Below are positions 1 through 6,564 of a stretch of 15,184 nucleotides of DNA, piece after piece (positions within the stretch are counted from its first letter, which is position 1; each line of letters opens with the position of its first letter). A program made the position numbers and the translations under genes. The stretch comes from Treponema sp. UBA7570 (GTDB lineage Bacteria; Spirochaetota; Spirochaetia; Treponematales; Treponemataceae). The notes below the pieces were generated by a model, which saw nothing but the letters and a program-made list of their open reading frames with translations, was not told where the DNA came from and did no database searches. The DNA lies in assembly GCA_002477955.1 (NCBI GenBank), contig DLLE01000064.1, positions 1-15,184 on the forward strand. The letters run 5' to 3'.

Positions 1-51
1 ACAACTGAGTTCATAATGAAAAAACTTTACGGAGATAATGTAGAAAAATGA
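1..51 (+). CDS. C-terminal tail of an unidentified upstream gene (partial)
   Basis: Frame 1 is open from the window edge and reads TTEFIMKKLYGDNVEK before the TGA at 49-51. The stop overlaps the ATG of the next gene in an ATGA arrangement. The nuclease and methyltransferase genes downstream share the same kind of overlap, so this is probably the first of three translationally coupled genes. The tail also carries the only Shine-Dalgarno-like sequence (GGAG, 31-34) for the next gene. Sixteen residues are too few to identify a family. A second methyltransferase or a specificity/control protein would fit the context, but that is inference only. Confidence 0.5.
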   Translation, partial: TTEFIMKKLYGDNVEK

Positions 52-1226
52 CAACACATGTTTTTATTGTTGATGACAACACTTTTAAATACCACCTTGA
101 GTATATGTTTGCAGGAACTGGTGCAAATGCAAAAAAAATAGGAAAAGTAAAACAGGAATATGTTATTGATTTTAATAACAGTTCTGAAACTACTTTGTAT
201 GAAAGGGAAAAACAGGCTGCTGAAAAAATGCTTGTCGGCATGATGGCCGATGGTTGCCGTGTAAGAAAAGATGATTTAATAATTTTTTATTTGGTTGAAA
301 AACAAAATGGACACGAAGGAATGTTTTTTGGAGTTTTTCAAGCAGCAGAAGATGGAATCTTTCTTGATAATTTTGATGAAAATCAATTTTTGTATAAAGA
401 ACTAAAAAAATCACTGACTTTTAGGCTAAAAATCAAGCCTTATCAAGTTTATGCAAAAGGTGTGACAGAATGGGAAGCTCTTGATGAAATAAAAAATATA
501 TGTTCACCGTATCAAATGCTTTGGAGTTTGATTTACAGAAAATTGAAGGGAAATCGTGGTAATACAATGATTACGACTTATGAGTCAAAAAGACTAATTT
601 CTCTAATCAGACAGAAAAATAAAAATCAGACTTTAAATTTTTGTGATTACACTTTTGATGGAAGAAATATCATAGAAGGTGAAAATCATAAGGAATATGC
701 AGGCAGAACTGAAAAAATAAATATTTCGCCAAGACTGCTGGCGAAAGCAGGAAAGAAACAAGCGTTTGAAGCACATCTTCAAATGTACATAACTCAAAAT
801 ATTGGAAGAGGAACAAACAAATCTTTGGACAAGGCTTTAAATGCAGAAGAAAACATTGAGTGGATTGGAAACGAAGTTTCCTGCGGTTTGGGGTTGCAAA
901 GAATAGACGTAATGATTTCTAAAACAATAAATGAAAATCAGAAAATTGTTATGCCTATAGAGTTAAAAGCAGTTGCGGCAAGTTTTGACAATACACGCCA
1001 GCTAGGGCGTTATGTTGAATGGATAAAGCAGTATTATGTTCCGAATAGTCCTGAAAGCGATATTCAGCCAATTCTAATTTGTTTAAAAGGCAAGAAGTTG
1101 TCAGATGATTTGAAAAATGAATTTAAACGTTTTAATCAGGAAAGCAATGTTCTTCCATTAAGATATATTGAATATGAGATTTTAGAAAATAATTTGGTTT
1201 TTAAAACCGTGGACTATCAAAAATGA
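48..1226 (+). CDS. Probable type II restriction endonuclease with NucS-like PD-(D/E)XK domain
   Basis: This is a 392-residue protein. The C-terminal third shows a PD-(D/E)XK nuclease core: a helix glutamate (E241 in FEAHL), D287 in QRIDV, E305-L-K307 in PIELK, then RQLGRYVEW (317-325). The spacing and the closing Q-L-x-R-Y helix resemble the NucS/EndoMS (DUF91) nuclease domain. The N-terminal part (about 70-190) holds DDLIIFYL, FFGVF and a W/Y-rich stretch with LIYRKLKGNRG. This recalls a PUA/EVE-like nucleic-acid-binding fold and could be the DNA-recognition module, but that is only a resemblance. It overlaps both neighbours by ATGA and sits directly before a DNA methyltransferase, which is the main reason to call it the restriction subunit. 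The ATG at 48 has GGAG 13 bases upstream, so expression probably depends on coupling to the upstream gene. The region looks more A/T-rich, with more ATA codons, than the genes to its right, consistent with horizontal acquisition. Recognition sequence cannot be predicted. Confidence 0.75.
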   Translation: MTTHVFIVDDNTFKYHLEYMFAGTGANAKKIGKVKQEYVIDFNNSSETTLYEREKQAAEKMLVGMMADGCRVRKDDLIIFYLVEKQNGHEGMFFGVFQAAEDGIFLDNFDENQFLYKELKKSLTFRLKIKPYQVYAKGVTEWEALDEIKNICSPYQMLWSLIYRKLKGNRGNTMITTYESKRLISLIRQKNKNQTLNFCDYTFDGRNIIEGENHKEYAGRTEKINISPRLLAKAGKKQAFEAHLQMYITQNIGRGTNKSLDKALNAEENIEWIGNEVSCGLGLQRIDVMISKTINENQKIVMPIELKAVAASFDNTRQLGRYVEWIKQYYVPNSPESDIQPILICLKGKKLSDDLKNEFKRFNQESNVLPLRYIEYEILENNLVFKTVDYQK

Positions 1227-2224
1227 ACTATATCGGCTCAAAATTAAAACTTTGCCAGCATTTTCTGCCGGAAACAATAAAATCTGTTTGCGGAGCAGAC
1301 CTTTCTCAGAAAATATTCTGCGATATTTTTGCAGGAACAGGAATTGTCGGGCGAACGTTTAAGACATCTGTTCATAAAGTCATTTCGAATGACATTGAAT
1401 ATTACAGCTATGTTTTAAATAAAAATTATATTGAAAATCACCGTTCGCTTGAAAATTCAGAGCTGTTTGTGTCTGAATTAAATGGACTTTCTCCTTGTGC
1501 AGACGGATTTATTTATAAAAATTATTGTCTTGGCGGAAATGGAGAAAGACAATATTTTTCTGATGAGAACGGTAAAAAAATCGATTCAATCCGTATAAAA
1601 ATTGAAGAATGGAAAAACAATGGAAAAATAAACAAAAGTATGTATTATTTTCTCCTTGCAAGTCTTTTGGAGAGTGCTGACAAGGTGGCAAATACTGCAA
1701 GTGTTTATGGCGCATATCTGAAAAATCTGAAAAAATCTGCCCAAAAACAAATTGTTTTAGAATCAGCTGATTTTGAACTTAATGATAACGAGCATGAGGT
1801 TTTTAAGTCTGATGCAAATGAATTGATAACTAGAATTTCAGGTGATATTTTATATCTTGACCCTCCTTATAACTCGCGTCAGTATGGAGCAAATTATCAT
1901 CTCTTGAATACGATAGCTGAATACAAGCCATTTGTTCCAAAAGGAAAAACAGGACTTCGCGAATATACTCGCTCAAAATATTGCTCAGTTTCGAGTGTAA
2001 AAGAAGAATTTGAAAGCTTAATAAAAAATGCAAATTTTAAATATATCTTTCTTTCCTATAATAATGAAGGCTTAATGAGCGTGGGAGAAGTTCAGAGAAT
2101 TATGCAGAAATACGGACGCTATGATTTGGCCCAGACTGATTATCAGCGTTTTAAGGCCGATTCAAACCGTTTTAATAAAGCTGAATCGACTGTAGAATAT
2201 CTGCATATTTTGGAGAAAGATTAA
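1223..2224 (+). CDS. D12-class adenine-N6 DNA methyltransferase
   Basis: This 333-residue enzyme is expected to transfer a methyl group from S-adenosylmethionine to adenine N6 in a specific site, protecting host DNA from the partner nuclease. The alpha-group D12 signature is clear. The N-terminus reads NYIGSKLKL, as in Dam-type enzymes. Motif I (SAM binding) is DIFAGTG (residues 34-40), followed by an acidic residue in SNDIEYY (about D57). The catalytic motif IV is DPPYN (213-217), followed by SRQYGANYHLL. Length is normal for a complete single-domain enzyme. The start is fixed by its ATGA overlap with the nuclease gene stop. There is no good Shine-Dalgarno, so translation is probably coupled. 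The target sequence cannot be deduced. A solitary regulatory methylase is less likely given the overlapping nuclease. Confidence 0.9.
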   Translation: MNYIGSKLKLCQHFLPETIKSVCGADLSQKIFCDIFAGTGIVGRTFKTSVHKVISNDIEYYSYVLNKNYIENHRSLENSELFVSELNGLSPCADGFIYKNYCLGGNGERQYFSDENGKKIDSIRIKIEEWKNNGKINKSMYYFLLASLLESADKVANTASVYGAYLKNLKKSAQKQIVLESADFELNDNEHEVFKSDANELITRISGDILYLDPPYNSRQYGANYHLLNTIAEYKPFVPKGKTGLREYTRSKYCSVSSVKEEFESLIKNANFKYIFLSYNNEGLMSVGEVQRIMQKYGRYDLAQTDYQRFKADSNRFNKAESTVEYLHILEKD

Positions 2225-2269
2225 CTTGAAAAAACATTTTTTCGGCAGAATTAATTTTCTGTTAAAATA

Positions 2270-2298
2270 TTGCTATAAAAAATAATTTGAGATATTAT
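2270..2298 (+). promoter_or_regulatory. Candidate sigma-70-type promoter
   Basis: TTGCTA (2270-2275) and TATTAT (2293-2298) are separated by 17 bases, giving 4/6 and 5/6 matches to the consensus hexamers. Transcription would start near 2305, about 75 bases before a strong terminator and about 135 bases before the next gene. In such A/T-rich DNA chance matches are common, so this is moderate evidence. Confidence 0.4.
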
Positions 2299-2304
2299 CA
2301 ATTT

Positions 2305-2379
2305 TATAGAGAGCCTAAAAAGTTCTCTGGTTATTTAATTCTCAGTGGCTCGCAGATTTAGATCTGGGGCTTTTTTTTT
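2305..2379 (+). ncRNA. Candidate small RNA or attenuated leader
   Basis: A roughly 75-base transcript is predicted between the promoter at 2270-2298 and the terminator ending at 2379. It would fold into a 5-bp stem AGAGA/TCTCT (2308-2312 with 2324-2328), a single-stranded A/T stretch, and the terminator hairpin. It matches no RNA family I recognise. It could be an independent small RNA, or the terminated leader of the radical SAM gene starting at 2440. It contains no convincing open reading frame. Confidence 0.35.
2347..2379 (+). terminator. Intrinsic terminator
   Basis: GGCTC(g)CAGAT pairs with ATCTGGGGCT around the loop TTAG, with one bulged G and two G-T pairs, and is followed by nine T residues (2371-2379). 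It could end the restriction-modification operon, the candidate small RNA, or both. Confidence 0.75.
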
Positions 2380-2427
2380 GCTGTTGAGGCGGTTTTTGAG
2401 TAATTTCTTTCATTTTGATAAATGTGT

Positions 2428-2433
2428 TAAAAT
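2428..2433 (+). promoter_or_regulatory. -10-like hexamer six bases before the ATG (leaderless candidate)
   Basis: TAAAAT (5/6 match to TATAAT) is followed by GTTTTT and then the ATG at 2440, with no Shine-Dalgarno sequence. Transcription would start at or next to the A of the start codon. No good -35 box is visible at normal spacing. Confidence 0.4.
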
Positions 2434-2439
2434 GTTTTT

Positions 2440-4611
2440 ATGAATGTTTTGATTCTTCAGCCTCCAGTCATGCAGCTTAATACTGCTTATCCTAGCGGAG
2501 CGTATCTTTCTGATTTTTTTAAGCGTGAAAACTGCCTGACTAAGTGGGTGGATTTAAATATAGAACTTTTTTATTCAATTTTCTGTAAATCCGGGCTGGA
2601 AAAAATTTTTGAGCTTTCTGAACAAAATGCTTTAAAACTTGCCCAAAAAGCTGAAAATTCTGGTGATGAAAATACTGCCTTTAACTTGCGCAGATATGTC
2701 TGCCAGAAAAAAAATTGGATTGATTGGATTGACCGGATTGTTCAAATTTTGTGCGGAAAAGGTTTTGAAAGCGCCCATGCCTTTGTTTTTGGAGCGCATG
2801 TTCCTCGTGGAAACCGAATGGAAAATTTTCTGGCAAATCTCGATCACGATTTAACGACCGACGATGCACGAAGCCTTGCAAGTTTTGCGCTGGTTGATTT
2901 TGCGGATTTTATAAATGTTGCTTTTGACAGAAATTTTAGTCTTGTCCGTTACGCGGAAAGTCTTACGATAAGCGAATCTATTTTTAGCGAAATCGAAAAA
3001 GGTGCTGACAGCCCGATTTTAAAAGAATTTTATGTTCCTCTTTTGGAAAAAAAAGTTGTTCCAGAAATTGAAAAAATACTTTCTGAGGCAAAATCTGTCG
3101 AAAAAGACGAAAAAATTCTTGTCTGCGTAAGCATTCCTTTTCCGGGAGTTTTTGCCGCAGCCTTGGCTACTGGAAAATTTTTAAAACAAAGATATTCAGA
3201 AAAAATTTTTGTAAGTTTTGGCGGTGGTTTTGTTAATACGGAACTTCGCGAGACAAAAGAAAAATCTCTGATAAAGTATTGCGATGCGATTAGTTATGAC
3301 CGCGGATATGCTTCTTATAAAAAGTTGCTGGAAATTTTAAAAACAGAGCAAAAAGCGGAAGAAATTTATAATTTTCGTCAGTTTGTTTTGAGAAATGATT
3401 CTTGCGGAACGGAAAGCGTCCAAATTTTGGAACCAGCAAAACCAGATTCTCAAGAACTGAATTATGAAATTCAAATGACAAAATCCGTAATTCCTGACTT
3501 TACGGACATTGATTTTTCAAAATATCCGCGTTTGATTGACGACACAAACCCAATGCATCGTCTTTGGTCGGACGGAGCGTGGATAAAAGCATATATGGCT
3601 CATGGCTGTTATTGGCATAAATGCGCATTTTGCGATGTTACTTTGGATTATGTAAAAAGTTTTTGTATGACGGATATTAAGCTGTTGTACAAAGGACTTT
3701 TAAAACAATGCACAGAAAAAAATATTTTTGGAATTCATTTTGTTGACGAAGCTATGCCGCCTGCTGCAATGGTTGCATTTGCAAAAGAAAATATTGCTCA
3801 CGGTTCGCCTTTGAGCTGGTGGGGAAATATTCGCTTTGAAAAAAACTTTACTCGCGATATTGCAGATTTTTTGGCTTATGGCGGTTTGGTCGGTGTTAGT
3901 GCCGGGCTCGAAAGTGCTACAGGAAACGGACTGAACGCGATTCACAAAGGTACGGATTTGGAATCGATTGTCGGAGCATGCTGTGCTTTTAAGGAAGCTG
4001 GCATTTTGGTTCATGCCTATATGATTTTTGGATACTGGTTTGAAAAACCATTGGACTTAATGAATTCGATGGAAACTCTTCGGCAATTCTATGCAAACGG
4101 TCTTTTGGACAGTTGTTTTTGGCATAAATTTGTTTTGACCAGACATTCGCGGGTTTACGATGAATGGAAAAAAGGACTGCATCCAGAATTAAAGGTTCTT
4201 GCTGAAAAAAATATTCCTTTGTTTGCAAAAAATGGTTTGCATTTTGAAGGCGAAAAATCTTCCGAAAAATATGCCCAGGCACTGGAATTTTCGCTTGATG
4301 AGTGGATGCACGGCAGAAATTTAGAAAAACCGGTTTATAAATGGTTTGGTTTTAATGTTCCAAAGCCAGATGTTGGCTCAGACTTTATTCAAAAAATGAT
4401 TGAAAAATATGAAAAAAAGCGCGATTTGGAATTTTCAAAGCCTCTTCCAGAAAATAAAGAAAAAATTTTCTGGCTTGGCGGTGAAAAAATTCTTGTAAAG
4501 ACAAAACACGGTCAAAAACTGCGCTGGTTTTATATGGGCGAAATGCAGGAAGCAAATGCTGATTCTGACGAAAAAACTATGCGCGGACGAGGATTGTGCG
4601 TTTTGCCGTAA
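2440..4611 (+). CDS. B12-binding-type radical SAM protein
   Basis: This 723-residue protein starts with NVLILQPPVMQLNTAYPSG, the usual opening of cobalamin-binding-domain radical SAM proteins. A Rossmann-like N-terminal domain extends to about residue 350 (note VSFGGGF and the following segment). The radical SAM core follows: the cluster ligands are C390, C395 and C398 in GCYWHKCAFC, and then come FVDEAMPP, WWGNIRFE and SAGLESATGNGLNAIHKG, the typical later strands. The cysteine spacing is CX4CX2C instead of the common CX3CX2C. The protein should bind a [4Fe-4S] cluster and S-adenosylmethionine, and perhaps cobalamin. Its substrate is unknown, since no neighbour suggests a pathway. The C-terminal 120 residues do not match a domain I know. 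The ATG at 2440 has no Shine-Dalgarno; the start is supported by the conserved N-terminal sequence. It appears to be transcribed alone. Confidence 0.88.
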   Translation: MNVLILQPPVMQLNTAYPSGAYLSDFFKRENCLTKWVDLNIELFYSIFCKSGLEKIFELSEQNALKLAQKAENSGDENTAFNLRRYVCQKKNWIDWIDRIVQILCGKGFESAHAFVFGAHVPRGNRMENFLANLDHDLTTDDARSLASFALVDFADFINVAFDRNFSLVRYAESLTISESIFSEIEKGADSPILKEFYVPLLEKKVVPEIEKILSEAKSVEKDEKILVCVSIPFPGVFAAALATGKFLKQRYSEKIFVSFGGGFVNTELRETKEKSLIKYCDAISYDRGYASYKKLLEILKTEQKAEEIYNFRQFVLRNDSCGTESVQILEPAKPDSQELNYEIQMTKSVIPDFTDIDFSKYPRLIDDTNPMHRLWSDGAWIKAYMAHGCYWHKCAFCDVTLDYVKSFCMTDIKLLYKGLLKQCTEKNIFGIHFVDEAMPPAAMVAFAKENIAHGSPLSWWGNIRFEKNFTRDIADFLAYGGLVGVSAGLESATGNGLNAIHKGTDLESIVGACCAFKEAGILVHAYMIFGYWFEKPLDLMNSMETLRQFYANGLLDSCFWHKFVLTRHSRVYDEWKKGLHPELKVLAEKNIPLFAKNGLHFEGEKSSEKYAQALEFSLDEWMHGRNLEKPVYKWFGFNVPKPDVGSDFIQKMIEKYEKKRDLEFSKPLPENKEKIFWLGGEKILVKTKHGQKLRWFYMGEMQEANADSDEKTMRGRGLCVLP

Positions 4612-5406
4612 TTAACCGTTGAGAGAAATATGAAAAGAAAGTCCGAGTTCTGTATTTGAAAAGACATAGGATTTTTTATGTAAAAATTTTGAATCCGCAT
4701 TCAAACCATTTTTAAAAGCCAAAAAAAGCGTGACTGCGACTGGTTTTGTGTCAAAAATTGCTTCTGCTCCGTAATTTAAATAAAGATACGGCTCTATGTG
4801 CTGGTTTTCGTTGAACAGGAGCGGAGCGAACGAAAAATAATAGTTGTGTCTGATTGATTTTGAAATTTTTGTGTTGTATTCAAGCCCGACACAAAAAGCG
4901 TTGAATTTAAAAGTGTCGTCTTTTGCGGTAGAAAAACTTTTTGCGTAAGAATAATTGTAGAAAGAATAACCAAAAAATGGAATAAAAGTTCCTTTGTAAA
5001 TTCTAACTGAAGGCAGAAGATATTGAACATCAACTTCGATACAGCGCAAAAGTTCGTTGAGCTGTTCGTTTGAGTGGTTAAAATCCGGATTGTCCGACCA
5101 TAGAATGAATTTGTGTTCCGTAAGACCTAAATTCATCTGCGCTTTAAGCATAGGAATTTTTTCTAAATATGCGTGATATAAAATTCCGTAGAAAAAAAGA
5201 ACTTCCTTTTTGATTGAGGCAGAATTGGATTCTTTTGACATTATTGAGTTATTTAGCGTCTGAAAACCCATTGTTGTTTCAAAAGTCCAGTCGATTCCTT
5301 CAATCGGCGAGATATGTTTTACCGCCGCAGAAAAACTGTCAAAAATGCAGAAAAAAATGAGAAAAATTAAAACTGTGATTTTCTTTTCGTTTCTTTTAAT
5401 TTTCAT
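4612..5406 (-). CDS. Exported, probably outer-membrane, protein of unknown function
   Basis: This 264-residue protein has a clear signal peptide. A Lys/Arg-rich start (MKIKRNEKK) is followed by a hydrophobic stretch (about 11-20) and a possible cleavage after FSA (about residue 27). The mature part has no further hydrophobic helix. It shows many short segments with alternating aromatic and polar residues and ends in GLSFHISLNG, which suggests a beta-barrel such as a spirochaetal outer-membrane protein. I recognise no named family. It is convergent with the radical SAM gene: the two stop codons (4609-4611 and 4612-4614) touch, so there is no room for a terminator between them. No Shine-Dalgarno precedes the ATG. 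A promoter candidate lies 25 bases upstream. Confidence 0.7.
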   Translation of the reverse strand: MKIKRNEKKITVLIFLIFFCIFDSFSAAVKHISPIEGIDWTFETTMGFQTLNNSIMSKESNSASIKKEVLFFYGILYHAYLEKIPMLKAQMNLGLTEHKFILWSDNPDFNHSNEQLNELLRCIEVDVQYLLPSVRIYKGTFIPFFGYSFYNYSYAKSFSTAKDDTFKFNAFCVGLEYNTKISKSIRHNYYFSFAPLLFNENQHIEPYLYLNYGAEAIFDTKPVAVTLFLAFKNGLNADSKFLHKKSYVFSNTELGLSFHISLNG

Positions 5407-5431
5407 GACGGTTTATGGCTTATATTGAAGT

Positions 5432-5460
5432 ATTTTAGAAAAATGGACGGACTAATGCAA
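5432..5460 (-). promoter_or_regulatory. Candidate promoter of the exported protein gene
   Basis: On the minus strand TTGCAT (5460-5455) and TAAAAT (5437-5432) are separated by exactly 17 bases. The -10 matches 5/6 and the -35 only 3/6. The leader would be about 20 bases long. Confidence 0.4.
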
Positions 5461-5514
5461 TAATGTGAATTTTATTTGATAAAAAACAGTTGTTTTAGAC
5501 TAACTTTTTTTAAA

Positions 5515-5544
5515 TTCACCTAACAAAAATAATTTTGCTATAGT
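5515..5544 (+). promoter_or_regulatory. Candidate promoter of the Mn riboswitch/exporter transcript
   Basis: TTCACC (5515-5520, 4/6) and TATAGT (5539-5544, 5/6) are 18 bases apart. The predicted start, near 5551, lies just upstream of the riboswitch aptamer, which is where it should be. Confidence 0.5.
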
Positions 5545-5556
5545 TTAAGCATAAAT

Positions 5557-5646
5557 TACCCGTGAGGGAGTAGCAGACTTATTTTTAAGTAGAAAGTCAA
5601 CATACTGGTTTTACCTGGCTTTCTTTAATTTGCGAGACTCATGCGC
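5557..5646 (+). promoter_or_regulatory. yybP-ykoY manganese riboswitch aptamer
   Basis: The conserved elements of the yybP-ykoY (Rfam RF00080) aptamer occur in order. They are GGGAGTAGC (5566-5574), a short ACTT/AAGT hairpin (P2), AAAGTCAACATACT with the Mn-binding AACATAC loop (5599-5605) inside a GAAAGTC/GGCTTTC stem, and TGCGAGACTC (5631-5640). P1 is formed by GTGAG (5562-5566) with CTCAT (5638-5642). This class binds Mn2+ and usually switches on Mn exporters. The gene directly downstream is a UPF0016 transporter, a common partner of this class. Recognition is from motifs only; no covariance search was run. Confidence 0.9.
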
Positions 5647-5670
5647 AGAAAAAATGGGAATTCTGTGCAT
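5641..5670 (+). promoter_or_regulatory. Hairpin overlapping the riboswitch P1 strand
   Basis: ATGCGCAGAA (5641-5650) can pair with TTCTGTGCAT (5661-5670) over ten base pairs with one G-T. It shares bases with the 3' strand of P1. It may take part in the switch between ligand-bound and free states, but how it connects to the downstream terminator is not obvious from the sequence. Confidence 0.45.
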
Positions 5671-5692
5671 GCGTCATAAAATTGTAGATTTT

Positions 5693-5724
5693 GACCTGTG
5701 CAGTTTTGCTCAGGTCTTTTTTTT
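5693..5724 (+). terminator. Riboswitch expression-platform terminator
   Basis: GACCTGTGC pairs with GCTCAGGTC (one T-T mismatch) and is followed by eight T residues. It lies between the aptamer and the coding region, which points to transcriptional control: termination at low Mn2+ and read-through when Mn2+ is bound. Confidence 0.8.
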
Positions 5725-5751
5725 GCTTATTTTAATTTTTTGGAGAAAAAG

Positions 5752-6474
5752 ATGGAAAATCTTTTGGCGGTGTTCTTTACGGTTATGATTACGGATTTTG
5801 TTGCTGAATTTGGCGATAAAACTCAGTTGCTTTTGATTGGAATGACTTCAAAATATAAAATCCGTGACATTGTTCTTGGAACTTTGGCAGCTGTTTTTGT
5901 TTTGAACGGAATTGCAGTTTTTATTGGCGGAGCATTGAACGAGCTTTTGAATTCATTTTTGTGGGCTGTAAAATTTGCAGCTGCCGCCGCTTTTATTTAT
6001 TTTGCCGTAACGACTTTAAAATCGGACAATGATGAAGACGAAGAAGAAAGCGGAAGTAAAATAAAATTTGCTCCGCTGGCTGTTTTTTGTACTTTTTTTG
6101 TTGCTGAACTTGGCGACAAAACTCAACTGACCGCAGTAACTTTTGGCGCAAATTACGGGTTGAGCAAAGTTTTTGTCATTTGGTTTGCGTGCTCAATTGG
6201 ACTTTTTGCCGCCGATATAATCGGAATGTTAATTGGCTACCTTTTAAAAACAAAGGCTCCGGAAGGAGTTTTGAAAATTCTTTCGTTTGTTTTGTTTGCC
6301 GGATTTGGAATTTTTACGGTTTATCAAGGATTGTCGCTTTTGCAGGAAAGTCTTGCGGTAAAAGGTTCGGGCGCGGTTATTCCGGTTTGGTTTGTTCTGG
6401 CAGTTGTTGCTGTTGTTTTTGCAGGACTTTGTATTTTGCAGCTAAAATTGAATAAAAGCTCAAAGGTGAAATAA
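5752..6474 (+). CDS. UPF0016/GDT1 family manganese exporter
   Basis: This 240-residue integral membrane protein is built of two homologous halves. Each half carries the family signature ExGDKT: E19-F-G-D-K-T24 in VAEFGDKTQL and E119-L-G-D-K-T124 in VAELGDKTQL. These acidic motifs form the cation site in the TMEM165/GDT1/MneA family. About six membrane helices are visible. The halves are joined by an acidic loop (about 92-101, DNDEDEEES). Its role is probably Mn2+ export from the cytoplasm. The ATG at 5752 is chosen because GGAG (5742-5745) lies six bases upstream and because the family motif sits at the usual distance. A longer GTG start would lie inside the terminator hairpin. Regulation by the upstream Mn riboswitch matches the function. 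Confidence 0.9.
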   Translation: MENLLAVFFTVMITDFVAEFGDKTQLLLIGMTSKYKIRDIVLGTLAAVFVLNGIAVFIGGALNELLNSFLWAVKFAAAAAFIYFAVTTLKSDNDEDEEESGSKIKFAPLAVFCTFFVAELGDKTQLTAVTFGANYGLSKVFVIWFACSIGLFAADIIGMLIGYLLKTKAPEGVLKILSFVLFAGFGIFTVYQGLSLLQESLAVKGSGAVIPVWFVLAVVAVVFAGLCILQLKLNKSSKVK

Positions 6475-6515
6475 TTTTTTAAGAAAGCAAAAGTTTTTTT
6501 AATTGCAATTTTTTG

Positions 6516-6551
6516 AAAAAAAAGCTCTGGTTTTTTAGCCAGGGCTTTTTT
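6516..6551. terminator. Bidirectional intrinsic terminator
   Basis: GCTCTGG (6524-6530) pairs with CCAGGGC (6539-6545). The stem is flanked by eight A residues on the left and six T residues on the right, so it can work in both directions. It separates the convergent Mn exporter and ettA genes. Confidence 0.85.
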
Positions 6552-6564
6552 AGTTTTGAATGTT

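Noticed and set aside
1223..2224. Assignment of a recognition sequence to the methylase
   Set aside because: The D12 signature alone does not determine specificity, and I could not run a comparison.
2225..2245. AAAAAA-ca-TTTTTT as terminator of the restriction-modification operon
   Set aside because: It has no G/C pairs in the stem. The strong hairpin at 2347-2379 is the better candidate.
2226..2285. Small basic peptide frame starting at TTG after the methylase (possible RiPP precursor for the radical SAM enzyme)
   Set aside because: It has no ribosome binding site, uses a weak start, shows no leader or core pattern, and such short frames are expected by chance in A/T-rich DNA.
5698..5751. 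N-terminal extension of the Mn exporter from a GTG at 5698
   Set aside because: This start lies inside the terminator hairpin and lacks a ribosome binding site. The ATG at 5752 has GGAG at good spacing and fits the family.
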